Assembly (NCBI GenBank): GCA_964017195.1
Contig: OZ024890.1
Coordinates: 54,439,341 to 54,503,340 of the forward strand
From: Siderastrea radians
Taxonomy: Eukaryota > Cnidaria > Anthozoa > Scleractinia > Rhizangiidae
Reading direction: 5' to 3'
DNA: 64,000 nt
Shown: piece after piece, positions 21,272-28,534 of the stretch
Layout of the letters: each line of letters starts with the position of its first letter
Position numbering within the stretch: the stretch's first letter is position 1
Notes under the pieces: model-generated
Database searches by the model: none
Told to the model about the DNA's origin: nothing
What the model saw: the letters and a program-made list of their open reading frames with translations, nothing else
Program-made: the position numbers and the translations under genes

Positions 21272-21634
21272 ATGGAGTCTGTTGTGTGTGATGCGTGGGA
21301 GTCTCTCTGGTCCTTGGGGCAATGGCAATGCCATCAATCCCTGTGCCAAGTGTTATATGATCATCAACCCGGGTCCCCAATCCCTATTCCTCCATGTCCC
21401 GAGGACGCGCACCCTCTCCACGTCTTTGAAGAAACCCACGTGGATCGTAACCTGTATCGATGGGTGGTGTTTGTCGTATGGTTAAAAGGGCATCCGGACG
21501 CGTGGCGATGGTATCGAATCATTCAAAAGGCGCATCCCCACACCATCCCTTCCATACCGACCTTATGGGATGAATGCCAGAACGTATGGCCCCTCGAAAG
21601 AAAACTCAACGCTGGTCAACAACAACAAAGTTGA
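21272..21634 (+). CDS. Trp/His-rich small orphan protein upstream of integrase
   Basis: 120 residues from the first ATG (21272). The composition is unusual, with many Trp, His and Pro (WESLWSLGQWQCHQSLCQ; RWVVFVVWLKGHPDAWRWYRIIQKAHPHT). No known domain. Its end overlaps the integrase start region (21574-21634) in another frame, so both may come from one transcript. The overlap and lack of homologues known to me leave moderate doubt. Confidence 0.45.
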   Translation: MESVVCDAWESLWSLGQWQCHQSLCQVLYDHQPGSPIPIPPCPEDAHPLHVFEETHVDRNLYRWVVFVVWLKGHPDAWRWYRIIQKAHPHTIPSIPTLWDECQNVWPLERKLNAGQQQQS

Positions 21635-22743
21635 AGAGAACCAAACGCCCTGTCTCGTCGTCAACGAAGAAAAGCAATGTCTCGCAAGAATGGTTAAACC
21701 GTTACCACGATCCTAGCGCCCCGGGGAGTTTAGGTGGGGTGCAACGGTTTGCCAAAGCCCAGGGCCTCCCGTTGAAAAAAGCCCAACGACTCTTGGAACG
21801 GGATGTGGGCTACACCTTGCATAAACCACGACGCCGTCGTTTTGCTACCTTACCCGTGATCGTGGGAGGGTTGGACGATCAATGGGCCGCGGATTTAGTG
21901 GAAGTGCAACGGTTGGCCAAACATAATCGGGGTATACGCTACTTGTTTACGGTCGCGGATGTCTTGTCCAAGTACGCGTGGGTCCAACCGTTGAAAACCA
22001 AAACCGGCGTGGCCCTCGTGAAAGCCTTTGAGAAGATTGTGAGACAAGGACGTCACCCCAACCGATTGCAAACGGATCGAGGGAAAGAATTTTACAATCG
22101 GACCTTTCAACGATGGGTCGACGAGCAAGACATTCAACATTTTTCCACCGAAGGGGATGCGAAAGCCAGTGTCGTGGAACGATTTAATCGGACCTTGAAA
22201 GAACGGTTGTACCGTTATTTGACCACGGCCAACACCTTACGCTTTGACAATGTGTTACCCCAGTTGGTGCAAGGGTATAATGCGACCCGTCATCGAAGTA
22301 TTGGTATGCCCCCCGAAGACGTGACATGGGACAACGAAGAAGCCGTGTGGAAACGATTGTACAGCAAACGATTGAAAGGTCGGAAAAAACCCCAATTCAA
22401 AGTCGGAGATCGGGTCCGTCTCAACACGATTCATCGGACCTTTGAAAAAGGCTATCTCCCCGGTTGGACCGAAGAAGTGTTTGTGGTGCATCGTGTGATC
22501 CCGGGCCCCGTGCCCACGTATAAGATTCACGAATGGGATGAGACCCCCATCCAAGGCACGTTTTACGAGGAGGATTTACAAAAAGTCCAGGTGTCCGACG
22601 TGTTTCGCATCGAAAAGGTACTTAAGCGTCAAAAAGATCGTTGGTTGGTCAAGTGGAAAGGCTGGCCCGACAAGTACAATAGTTGGATTGCTCGTGGTGA
22701 CGTGACGTCCCTCCGACCGCGCAAACGACGCCGACGACGCTAA
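21574..22743 (+). CDS. Retroviral-type (rve) DDE integrase with C-terminal chromodomain
   Basis: 389 residues from the ATG at 21574; the next in-frame ATG (21586, MAPRKKTQRW) is an equally possible start. It has a basic N terminus and an rve core with the acidic triad D107 (WAADLVEVQ), D168 (LQTDRGKEF) and E202 (ASVVERFNRTLKE). An SH3-like region follows (FKVGDRVRL). A chromodomain lies at about 343-380 (FRIEKVLKRQKDRWLVKWKGWPDKYNSWI), then an Arg tail. It would cut and join the inverted-repeat ends, making the 6-bp duplication. The chromodomain suggests targeting to modified histones, as known for other Polinton integrases. Placed between accessory and capsid genes rather than at the terminus. 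Confidence 0.92.
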   Translation: MPERMAPRKKTQRWSTTTKLKRTKRPVSSSTKKSNVSQEWLNRYHDPSAPGSLGGVQRFAKAQGLPLKKAQRLLERDVGYTLHKPRRRRFATLPVIVGGLDDQWAADLVEVQRLAKHNRGIRYLFTVADVLSKYAWVQPLKTKTGVALVKAFEKIVRQGRHPNRLQTDRGKEFYNRTFQRWVDEQDIQHFSTEGDAKASVVERFNRTLKERLYRYLTTANTLRFDNVLPQLVQGYNATRHRSIGMPPEDVTWDNEEAVWKRLYSKRLKGRKKPQFKVGDRVRLNTIHRTFEKGYLPGWTEEVFVVHRVIPGPVPTYKIHEWDETPIQGTFYEEDLQKVQVSDVFRIEKVLKRQKDRWLVKWKGWPDKYNSWIARGDVTSLRPRKRRRRR

Positions 22744-22746
22744 ACA

Positions 22747-23790
22747 ATGACGTGGGTGCCCAATTCGTCGTTTTACGTGACGTTGATGAGTCATGCGAGT
22801 ACCAAGGAGTTTCCGGGCAACAAAGCCCATCAGTTCCGAAACCGGTTGCCGAAACCCATTCGATTTGTGGGACGCGGATGGATGGTGGGTATGGTGAGTT
22901 TATCCTTACCCACCATTCCGGTGGTGGCGGAAGAAGGAGGCGTGGGCGAATCCCATCCTCTGTTGTATGTACGATGGCACGAACGGGTGTATGACACAGA
23001 CGATCAAGGAGACGATGTCTGGTACCATGAACGTCGCGAACTCACTGTGTACGGACGAGATATGAGAAAGGAGTTGGCCTCGTCGACGGGATCGCACTTT
23101 TTTCATCAACTGGTGTACCGTTACGAGCAAAGCCGTGCCAAACAAACCCATCCCAAAAACAAATGGACAGAGAACGATGGCCTCAAATTGGCCCCGACCT
23201 TTGAATGGACCTCCGACGGGGATTTGTTATTGAATAGCAAGCCCGTGGATTACAAACGACAAGTGGCGCACGTGTCATGGGGCAGAACCTTGGCCCTGAG
23301 AATGGGATGGATTGAACAAGCGTCCCCCGGCCAGTATCGATTAGGTCCGAATCTCTTGCCAGAATTTCAAGGCATGTCCACCATTCCCACCCCGACGGAT
23401 GTCCGCGATGCCACCAACAAACCCCTCTTTTGGAAAGTGGAGGGGGATTATCTGAAATTGAGTCTATCGTGCCCTTGGCGGTTTGTGAATTTGAACAAGG
23501 CCTTTCGTCCCTCGTTGGAATTTCCCTCGGTGCGTCCTTTGCACGTGTATTGCAATGTCGGGACCAGCAGCATGGTAGGAGGTCGCATCACCGATCTCTT
23601 ACGAGAAATCAAGTACCAGCCTCAAAACACCACCCACTTTGAACCTCGTCATATTCAATATGTCCCAGTACGCAACGAAGTGGTGGAAATCGTGGAAACC
23701 CAGATGGCCGAAACCAATGGGGATCTGGTGAAATTTGGCGAAGGACGTACCCTCCTGACCCTGCACTTTAAAAGGGAGGTGGTGGTGTGA
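22747..23790 (+). CDS. Candidate minor capsid (penton-type) protein, paralogue 2
   Basis: 347 residues starting MTWVPNSSFYVTLMSHAS, four bases after the integrase stop. It shares the family N terminus (SFYVTL...FRNRLPKPIRFVGRGWMVGMVSLSLP) and the C terminus (RHIQYVPVRNEVVEIVE...LVKFGEGRTLLTLHFKRE) with the next gene, and more distantly with the gene at 16168. It is beta-rich with no TM segment. I infer a jelly-roll virion protein. The tight spacing to the integrase and the next gene suggests one transcription unit with several internal starts. Confidence 0.65.
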   Translation: MTWVPNSSFYVTLMSHASTKEFPGNKAHQFRNRLPKPIRFVGRGWMVGMVSLSLPTIPVVAEEGGVGESHPLLYVRWHERVYDTDDQGDDVWYHERRELTVYGRDMRKELASSTGSHFFHQLVYRYEQSRAKQTHPKNKWTENDGLKLAPTFEWTSDGDLLLNSKPVDYKRQVAHVSWGRTLALRMGWIEQASPGQYRLGPNLLPEFQGMSTIPTPTDVRDATNKPLFWKVEGDYLKLSLSCPWRFVNLNKAFRPSLEFPSVRPLHVYCNVGTSSMVGGRITDLLREIKYQPQNTTHFEPRHIQYVPVRNEVVEIVETQMAETNGDLVKFGEGRTLLTLHFKREVVV

Positions 23791-23801
23791 AGAAGACAAA
23801 G

Positions 23802-24845
23802 ATGTCGTTCTACGTGACGTTACCCAGTCATGCCAACCGACGGGAATTTCCCCACAACCAAGCCAATAACTTCAAGATTCGTTTACCGAAACCGTTACAA
23901 CTCACGGGGGGTGGATGGCAAGTGGGGTTGAGTGCCATTTCCTTACCGGATACCCGCGTCAATTTGTACGAGTTGGTGAAGAAAGATGGGTACATCCTAG
24001 CGACGTCGTGGGAGATCACTTATCCCGCCCCGGGTAAAACCGATGGCACCATGGCTGCACGCATAGGCACGACGCAAACCCTCATCCAGGACGTCCAAGA
24101 TTTGGATTGGGTGGTGGATGGCGTGAGTTTCATGAAAGCCACGATTGCCCATTTGGAACAACGACGCCAGGAAACGGCGATTCAAGGAGGCCGGTTTACC
24201 GACGATCAAGGCAAACACACCTACGTCAAGTTCAAGTGGGAAGGCGACGATCTGCTCATCGACAACACGAATGTCTGCCATTGTGGCAATAAAACACCGG
24301 TCCTTACCATTTACACCAAGTTAGCGCTCAAGATGGGATGGTTACGTAAAATTGACAGTGGGTTGATTTTGGGCCCGAACTTACAGCAAGAATTCCTGGG
24401 GGATCAAGTCCCCAACTTGACCAAGGACAGCGCTTGGCAGGATGTCACCGACGGTCAGGGGAACGCGGTCTTTTGGACGGTGCGTTCGATTTTACCGGAT
24501 TATTTACAATTGAGCATGAGTTGTGGGTGGCGTTTCACCAACTTGAATACGGCGTTTCGGGCCGTGGTGGGGGAACCCACGCGATCGTTGCACGTGTACT
24601 CGGACGTGGCAGGCAGCACGGTGGTGGGCAATCGCGTGACCGATTTGTTGCGTGAAATCCAGTACAAGCGACAAGGACGTGGCACCATCTACTTTGGACC
24701 GTTGCACATTCAATACATGGCTCTTCGTAACGAGGTGGTGGAAATCGTTCACGTTCAAGTGGCCGAAACGATTGGTAGGGGAGGCGACTTGGTCAAGTTT
24801 GGCGACGGCCATACCATTGTCACGTTGCACTTCAAAAAGGCATAA
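23802..24845 (+). CDS. Candidate minor capsid (penton-type) protein, paralogue 3
   Basis: 347 residues from ATG 23802 (MSFYVTLPSHANRREF), the canonical N terminus of this Polinton family; the start lies 11 bases after the previous stop. Clearly the product of a tandem duplication with 22747-23790: same length, LLREIQY, GWRFTNLNTAFR, LHVYSDV, HIQYMALRNEVVEIV and FGDGHTIVTLHF blocks. The mid-region (residues about 50-130) differs most, as expected for a surface-exposed part. A heteromeric vertex or a stalk/penton division of labour is possible. Confidence 0.65.
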   Translation: MSFYVTLPSHANRREFPHNQANNFKIRLPKPLQLTGGGWQVGLSAISLPDTRVNLYELVKKDGYILATSWEITYPAPGKTDGTMAARIGTTQTLIQDVQDLDWVVDGVSFMKATIAHLEQRRQETAIQGGRFTDDQGKHTYVKFKWEGDDLLIDNTNVCHCGNKTPVLTIYTKLALKMGWLRKIDSGLILGPNLQQEFLGDQVPNLTKDSAWQDVTDGQGNAVFWTVRSILPDYLQLSMSCGWRFTNLNTAFRAVVGEPTRSLHVYSDVAGSTVVGNRVTDLLREIQYKRQGRGTIYFGPLHIQYMALRNEVVEIVHVQVAETIGRGGDLVKFGDGHTIVTLHFKKA

Positions 24846-24859
24846 AAAAGAGAGACGAG
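24841..24859 (+). promoter_or_regulatory. Late-type promoter motif 1
   Basis: CATAAAAAAGAGAGACGAG overlaps the preceding stop codon and precedes ATG 24882 by about 25 bp. It is related to the motifs at 25113-25127 and 28488-28503 (TATAAA..., then GxGACGAG). Confidence 0.5.
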
Positions 24860-24881
24860 AAGGAACTCCAAGTCAATCATC

Positions 24882-25112
24882 ATGCCTCCGAAACGACGAC
24901 GACGACGACGACGAAAACAGCGTCCCCAAGCGGGGGAAGGGATCAACGCAGTGATTGCGGGAATTCCTAAAACTGCCTGGTCCATCACCAAAGGGATAGA
25001 AAAGTTGGCGAAAAAGAATGCCAGAAAATCGCATTTGAAACGCATGGAGGAAATCCGACAAGGAAAACGAAAACGCTATGCGGGGGAATCGTTTACGTGT
25101 AACCTCATGTGA
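24882..25112 (+). CDS. Arg-rich core-type protein 1
   Basis: 76 residues. The N terminus is a poly-Arg tract (MPPKRRRRRRRKQRPQ), then a short hydrophobic stretch (GINAVIAGIPKTAWSITKGI), then a Lys/Arg tail. Small basic proteins of this type in Polintons and adenovirus-like genomes are thought to condense virion DNA. The CGACGACGA codon runs recur in the other basic genes. No specific orthologue is assigned. Confidence 0.6.
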   Translation: MPPKRRRRRRRKQRPQAGEGINAVIAGIPKTAWSITKGIEKLAKKNARKSHLKRMEEIRQGKRKRYAGESFTCNLM

Positions 25113-25113
25113 G

Positions 25114-25127
25114 TATAAAAAGAGACG
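25114..25127 (+). promoter_or_regulatory. Late-type promoter motif 2
   Basis: TATAAAAAGAGACGAG starting at 25114, 65 bp upstream of ATG 25179. It shares the TATA-plus-GACGAG arrangement with two other sites. Confidence 0.6.
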
Positions 25128-25178
25128 AGCCCCCTGTGAAAAACAACAAAAGGCATCCCTGGTGAAGAAGAAGACAGC

Positions 25179-25505
25179 ATGCGAGGGGGAAGTTTGACAC
25201 GATTTCGGACCGACGAGTGGTATGACCAACAAGGCAAAGGGTTGGTGACGGATCTCTTGCGTGGAGGGTTCCAAGGCCTTAAAAGCACGCGAAATCCTTT
25301 AAAACTGCCTAGTAATATCAAGAGAGGCTTGACAACGGGTTTGACACGCGGGATCAAACGCAAAGCCGAAGACGCCCTTAAAAAAGAAATTACCAAACAA
25401 GCCAAGAAAGCCTTGAGCCATAAGAACGTGAAACAAGCCGTACGGGTAGCCAGTGCCTTGTTTCCCAAGCAAACCAAACGGGCGCGTGATATTTTGGGAG
25501 TGTGA
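25179..25505 (+). CDS. Basic core-type protein 2
   Basis: 108 residues beginning MRGGSLTRF. The first residues fit the adenain cleavage consensus (M/I/L)xGG-x, as in precursor core proteins. The remainder is Lys-rich and helical (GIKRKAEDALKKEITKQAKKALSHKNVKQAV). Located in the structural cluster after its own TATA box. Function as a virion core or minor protein is inferred from composition and place. Confidence 0.6.
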   Translation: MRGGSLTRFRTDEWYDQQGKGLVTDLLRGGFQGLKSTRNPLKLPSNIKRGLTTGLTRGIKRKAEDALKKEITKQAKKALSHKNVKQAVRVASALFPKQTKRARDILGV

Positions 25506-25507
25506 AC

Positions 25508-25738
25508 ATGGACCCCGTGCATTCACGACCTCGACGCATTCGTAGTGATCGGGGCTTGTCTCAATGGGGAGGTCTGTATCCGTTTTGGAAACTCATGCGG
25601 CGACAACGTGGCGGTTGGTTGAGTCCCGAGGTGATGCGACTGCCCGGGTTTGATTTGAGACAACGTTTAGCACGACGACGGTATAAAAACCCCTCACGAC
25701 GACGACGTGCCACCACTCGACGACGACGACAACGTTAA
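25508..25738 (+). CDS. Arg-rich core-type protein 3 with QRGG motif
   Basis: 76 residues from ATG 25508, two bases after the previous stop. It contains LMRRQRGGWLSPEVM, one of five QRGG sites in this element, then an Arg-rich tail ending RRRRATTRRRRQR. A TATA-like TATAAAAA (25682-25689) inside its 3' part lies about 55 bp before the major capsid start and may drive that gene. Confidence 0.6.
   Translation: MDPVHSRPRRIRSDRGLSQWGGLYPFWKLMRRQRGGWLSPEVMRLPGFDLRQRLARRRYKNPSRRRRATTRRRRQR
25682..25689 (+). promoter_or_regulatory. Possible TATA box of the major capsid gene
   Basis: TATAAAAA inside the upstream coding region, about 55 bp before ATG 25741, followed by CACGACGACGACG. Compact genomes often place late promoters inside the preceding gene. 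Confidence 0.4.
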
Positions 25739-25740
25739 AC

Positions 25741-27141
25741 ATGGCTGACCTGAGTACACAATCCGCCCCGGCTCACCCACGTTCCGAAGGGACCGTCAAC
25801 CCGGCGTTACGGATTTTCAAGGTGCCACCCACGGACATTAGCATCAATGCCTATCGCATGGTCACCATCCAACCCACCACCACGGGCATCAATCCCATGG
25901 AATTCATCATTCCTGGATTAGACGATTTTGTGGATTTGGGACGCAGTTACTTTACCATGGAATTGAGTTTGAAAAAGGAGGATGCCGGGAACTTGGACGC
26001 CGCTGAAAAATTATGGCCCGTCAACAATTTGGCCCATTCCATCATCAAACAAATTGACATGCAGTTGAATGGCACGTTGATCAGTCCTCAATCCGACACC
26101 TATCATTACAAAGCTTACCTGGAAACCTTGCTGAATTATGACCGAGAAGATGGCAAGACCGTGTTAGGACCCCAAGGATGGTTCAATCAAGTGGATTTCC
26201 CACCCGCATGGACTGCCAACAACACCAACAAAGCAGGAAACCATGCAGCCTGGCAAGCTCTCACTGCCAATCACAAAGCGGCCTATGAAGCCATGGTAGC
26301 TGAAGTGACCAAGTATGCTGGAGGCCTCACCCACAGTCTGGTGTTTACCCCCCACTTGGAAGTGTTTCATACTGGCAAACTGTTAGTGCCTGGCATCGAA
26401 ATCAAGATGAAATTTCATTTCAATGGTCCGAGCCTGTTTTTGAATGGGGTGGGTGAAGCTGGTCGATTGATGGAAGGCGATGTGAAACTACGGTTTCATC
26501 TCTGTCAACTACGTTTGAATGACGCCATCTACCAGAGTTTATCTGCCAAAAGGCACAATGAAGGCCAAGTGGCGGCTTACCCGACCGTCCGCAGTGAAAT
26601 CCGGACTTTCAGCATGCAAAACAACCTGGTCCGCTTTGATATCCCCAACCTGTTTCAAAACAGAATACCTGACCGATTGATTGTGGGGTTGTTGGACAGC
26701 CGAGCCTTCAATGGAGATGTCACCCGAGATCCTTTCTGTTTCCAGAAATGGGGACTGACGTCCATTCGACAGATTGTCAAAGGAGAAGAATACCCTTATG
26801 AAACCCTGCAGTTAGTGCACAACAATGGCACCCGAGATAACTTGGGGTACTTCCGTTTTCTGCAAGCCAGCGGTGCTTGGTGTAAGAAGAAAGGCAATAT
26901 GGTGGAACTAGGAGATTGGGGTCAAGCGAAAAATTGTACCTTGTTCATGTTTGACAATGTGGCCAATGGATGTGCCGACAGTCAAAACCTCAACCCCAAG
27001 CAAAGTGGAGATTTACAACTGGTCTTGGAATTTGGAGCTGCCCCCGGTACCAATATAACGGTAGTCGTCTATGGAGAATTTGAGAACTTGCTGGAGATTG
27101 ACAGGAACGGAGCCGTGTTGTACAACATTTACCAACACTAA
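25741..27141 (+). CDS. Major capsid protein (double jelly-roll, Polinton MCP)
   Basis: 466 residues. The N-terminal half has the hallmark Polinton MCP pattern: LRIFKVPPTDISI, VTIQPTTTGINPMEFIIPG, DDFVDLGRSYFTMELSL, VNNLAHSIIKQIDMQLNGTLISPQSDTYHYKAYLETLLNY. This is the family often annotated in cnidarian genomes as uncharacterized protein F54H12.2-like, identified as the double-jelly-roll capsid protein. Hexon-like trimers build an icosahedral capsid. Length is usual for the family. The protease gene starts two bases after the stop. Confidence 0.9.
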   Translation: MADLSTQSAPAHPRSEGTVNPALRIFKVPPTDISINAYRMVTIQPTTTGINPMEFIIPGLDDFVDLGRSYFTMELSLKKEDAGNLDAAEKLWPVNNLAHSIIKQIDMQLNGTLISPQSDTYHYKAYLETLLNYDREDGKTVLGPQGWFNQVDFPPAWTANNTNKAGNHAAWQALTANHKAAYEAMVAEVTKYAGGLTHSLVFTPHLEVFHTGKLLVPGIEIKMKFHFNGPSLFLNGVGEAGRLMEGDVKLRFHLCQLRLNDAIYQSLSAKRHNEGQVAAYPTVRSEIRTFSMQNNLVRFDIPNLFQNRIPDRLIVGLLDSRAFNGDVTRDPFCFQKWGLTSIRQIVKGEEYPYETLQLVHNNGTRDNLGYFRFLQASGAWCKKKGNMVELGDWGQAKNCTLFMFDNVANGCADSQNLNPKQSGDLQLVLEFGAAPGTNITVVVYGEFENLLEIDRNGAVLYNIYQH

Positions 27142-27143
27142 AG

Positions 27144-27683
27144 ATGGAACACGTGGCCTTGAATAATGTGCAGTTGGATTATTTAGCTCGCGACGACCCC
27201 CGCTTGAAACGTTACTTTTACGGAACGGTGGCCTGTGATCGTTTACCCAAGCGTCCTGTCAAGACCCAACGCCAAGGGTACATTGTGAACACCGACCCGC
27301 ACGATCAACCGGGACAACATTGGTTAGGGGTGTGGACGGATGGAAACGTGTGTGAAATCCTGGACAGTTATGCTTTGCCCATGGACACGTACGTGCAAGC
27401 TACCCCGTTCCAAGATTGGATTGTGAAACATTGGAAGTATGTGGTGACCAATGGCAAGTCCCTCCAAGCCATTTCAAGCAAGAGTTGTGGGGATTACGCC
27501 TTGTTGTACTTGAAAGCCAAAGCCCGTGGACGGACCTTGCAAGACTTTTTAAATGAGTTTTCCGATCATGATTATGTAAGCAATGACCATCAAGCCGGTC
27601 AACGCCTTCAACAATTGATTGTAGGCCAAGAAGCCAGATGGTATCAACTCTGTTGTCATCCGTATCATCAACGGAATGATTAA
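27144..27683 (+). CDS. Adenain-like cysteine protease
   Basis: 179 residues. The catalytic residues fit the adenovirus protease (C5/C48-like) arrangement: H59 in PGQHWLGVW, D74 in EILDSYALP, Q108 in SLQAIS and C115 in SKSCGDYALLYL. It would cut capsid and core precursors during virion maturation. Length is close to adenain (about 200). The short QRGG-containing basic proteins around it are candidate substrates. AATAAA at 27683-27688 overlaps the stop region, probably ending the capsid transcripts before the tRNA-like gene. Confidence 0.88.
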   Translation: MEHVALNNVQLDYLARDDPRLKRYFYGTVACDRLPKRPVKTQRQGYIVNTDPHDQPGQHWLGVWTDGNVCEILDSYALPMDTYVQATPFQDWIVKHWKYVVTNGKSLQAISSKSCGDYALLYLKAKARGRTLQDFLNEFSDHDYVSNDHQAGQRLQQLIVGQEARWYQLCCHPYHQRND

Positions 27684-27711
27684 ATAAAATTTGTTGGAAA
27701 AAAAGTGTATC

Positions 27712-27796
27712 GGAGTCGTAGCTCAGTGGGTAGAGCCTTTGGATCCCCCCGGATACATGAGGGGATCGCGCGTGGGTTCGAGTCCCACCGATTCCA
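27712..27796 (+). ncRNA. tRNA-like Pol III gene with atypical anticodon arm
   Basis: An 85-base tRNA-like sequence. The acceptor stem pairs GGAGTCG (27712-27718) with CGATTCC (27789-27795), one G-T. The D arm has stem GCTC/GAGC and the A-box TAGCTCAGTGG. The T arm is perfect (GTGGG-TTCGAGT-CCCAC) and gives the B-box GGTTCGAGTCC. The anticodon region is abnormal: 35 bases instead of about 23, forming a 7-bp GATCCCC/GGGGATC hairpin with a 12-base loop. Seven Ts (27810-27816) follow as a Pol III terminator. It could be an intron-bearing or decayed tRNA, or a viral Pol III RNA analogous to adenoviral VA RNA. Confidence 0.7.
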
Positions 27797-27809
27797 ATAA
27801 AAAGGTGCC

Positions 27810-27816
27810 TTTTTTT
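27810..27816 (+). terminator. Pol III-type T7 terminator
   Basis: Run of seven T residues 14 bases after the tRNA-like 3' end, on the coding strand, directly followed by C-rich sequence. The next gene starts at 27840. Confidence 0.6.
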
Positions 27817-27839
27817 CCCCCCTGGGTAGTATCATCATC

Positions 27840-28493
27840 ATGCAAACGGGGAAACCGTTTCGTTTTCATACTCCCTCCTCTATCTTGGTGGTGGGACCCT
27901 CGGGATGTGGCAAAACGGTGTTTACGGAAAAACTCTTGGTAGACAACCCCGAGTTGTTTGAAAGGCCCCCAACGCAAGTGCATTATTGTTATGGGGCATG
28001 GCAAGATCGATTTCGAGGCATGCAAGATCATGGGGTGGTGTTTCACGAAGGGATTCCCGATCATGACGCGTTGGTCCAATGGTTTCCTCAAGGACAGGGG
28101 GTCCTCGTCTTGGATGATTTAATGGATGAAGGGAGTCACGATAAACGCGTGTTGGATTTATTCACCAAACATTCACATCATCAAGGGGTGACGGTGCTCT
28201 ACTTGTGCCAAGACATGTTTCCCGTAGGGCGCTATGCCAAAAGTATTTCCCGCAATGCGCATTACATTGTGGCGTTCAAGAATCCCCGAGATCAATTAGG
28301 GGTACGCAATGTCATGCTGCAATCGTTTCCGACCACCTGGAAAGACACCTTGGAGACGTTTCATCAGGCCACCACGCGCCCCTATGGCTATTTGATGTTA
28401 GATTTACATCCCGCCTCCTCCGATCAACAACGTGTGTTGAGTCACCTGTTAAAAGACGAAGGATGGACGCGCACCTATCAAAAGCGAGTATAA
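27840..28493 (+). CDS. Genome-packaging ATPase (A32/FtsK-HerA type)
   Basis: 217 residues. Walker A GPSGCGKT (19-26), Walker B VLVLDD (88-93), and a conserved LFTKHSHHQGVTVLYLCQDMF segment with the polar Gln of the arginine-finger/sensor region, as in poxvirus A32-like and Polinton ATPases. It would drive double-stranded DNA into preformed capsids. The first ATG after the T7 run is used. The stop codon overlaps the TATA of the next gene. Confidence 0.9.
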   Translation: MQTGKPFRFHTPSSILVVGPSGCGKTVFTEKLLVDNPELFERPPTQVHYCYGAWQDRFRGMQDHGVVFHEGIPDHDALVQWFPQGQGVLVLDDLMDEGSHDKRVLDLFTKHSHHQGVTVLYLCQDMFPVGRYAKSISRNAHYIVAFKNPRDQLGVRNVMLQSFPTTWKDTLETFHQATTRPYGYLMLDLHPASSDQQRVLSHLLKDEGWTRTYQKRV

Positions 28494-28503
28494 AGGGACG
28501 AGA
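28489..28503 (+). promoter_or_regulatory. Late-type promoter motif 3
   Basis: TATAAAGGGACGAGA overlapping the ATPase stop, 40-46 bp before ATG 28535; same layout as motif 2 at 25114. Confidence 0.55.
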
Positions 28504-28534
28504 CGCTTGAACGGTCTTTTCGAAAAGAGCAACC

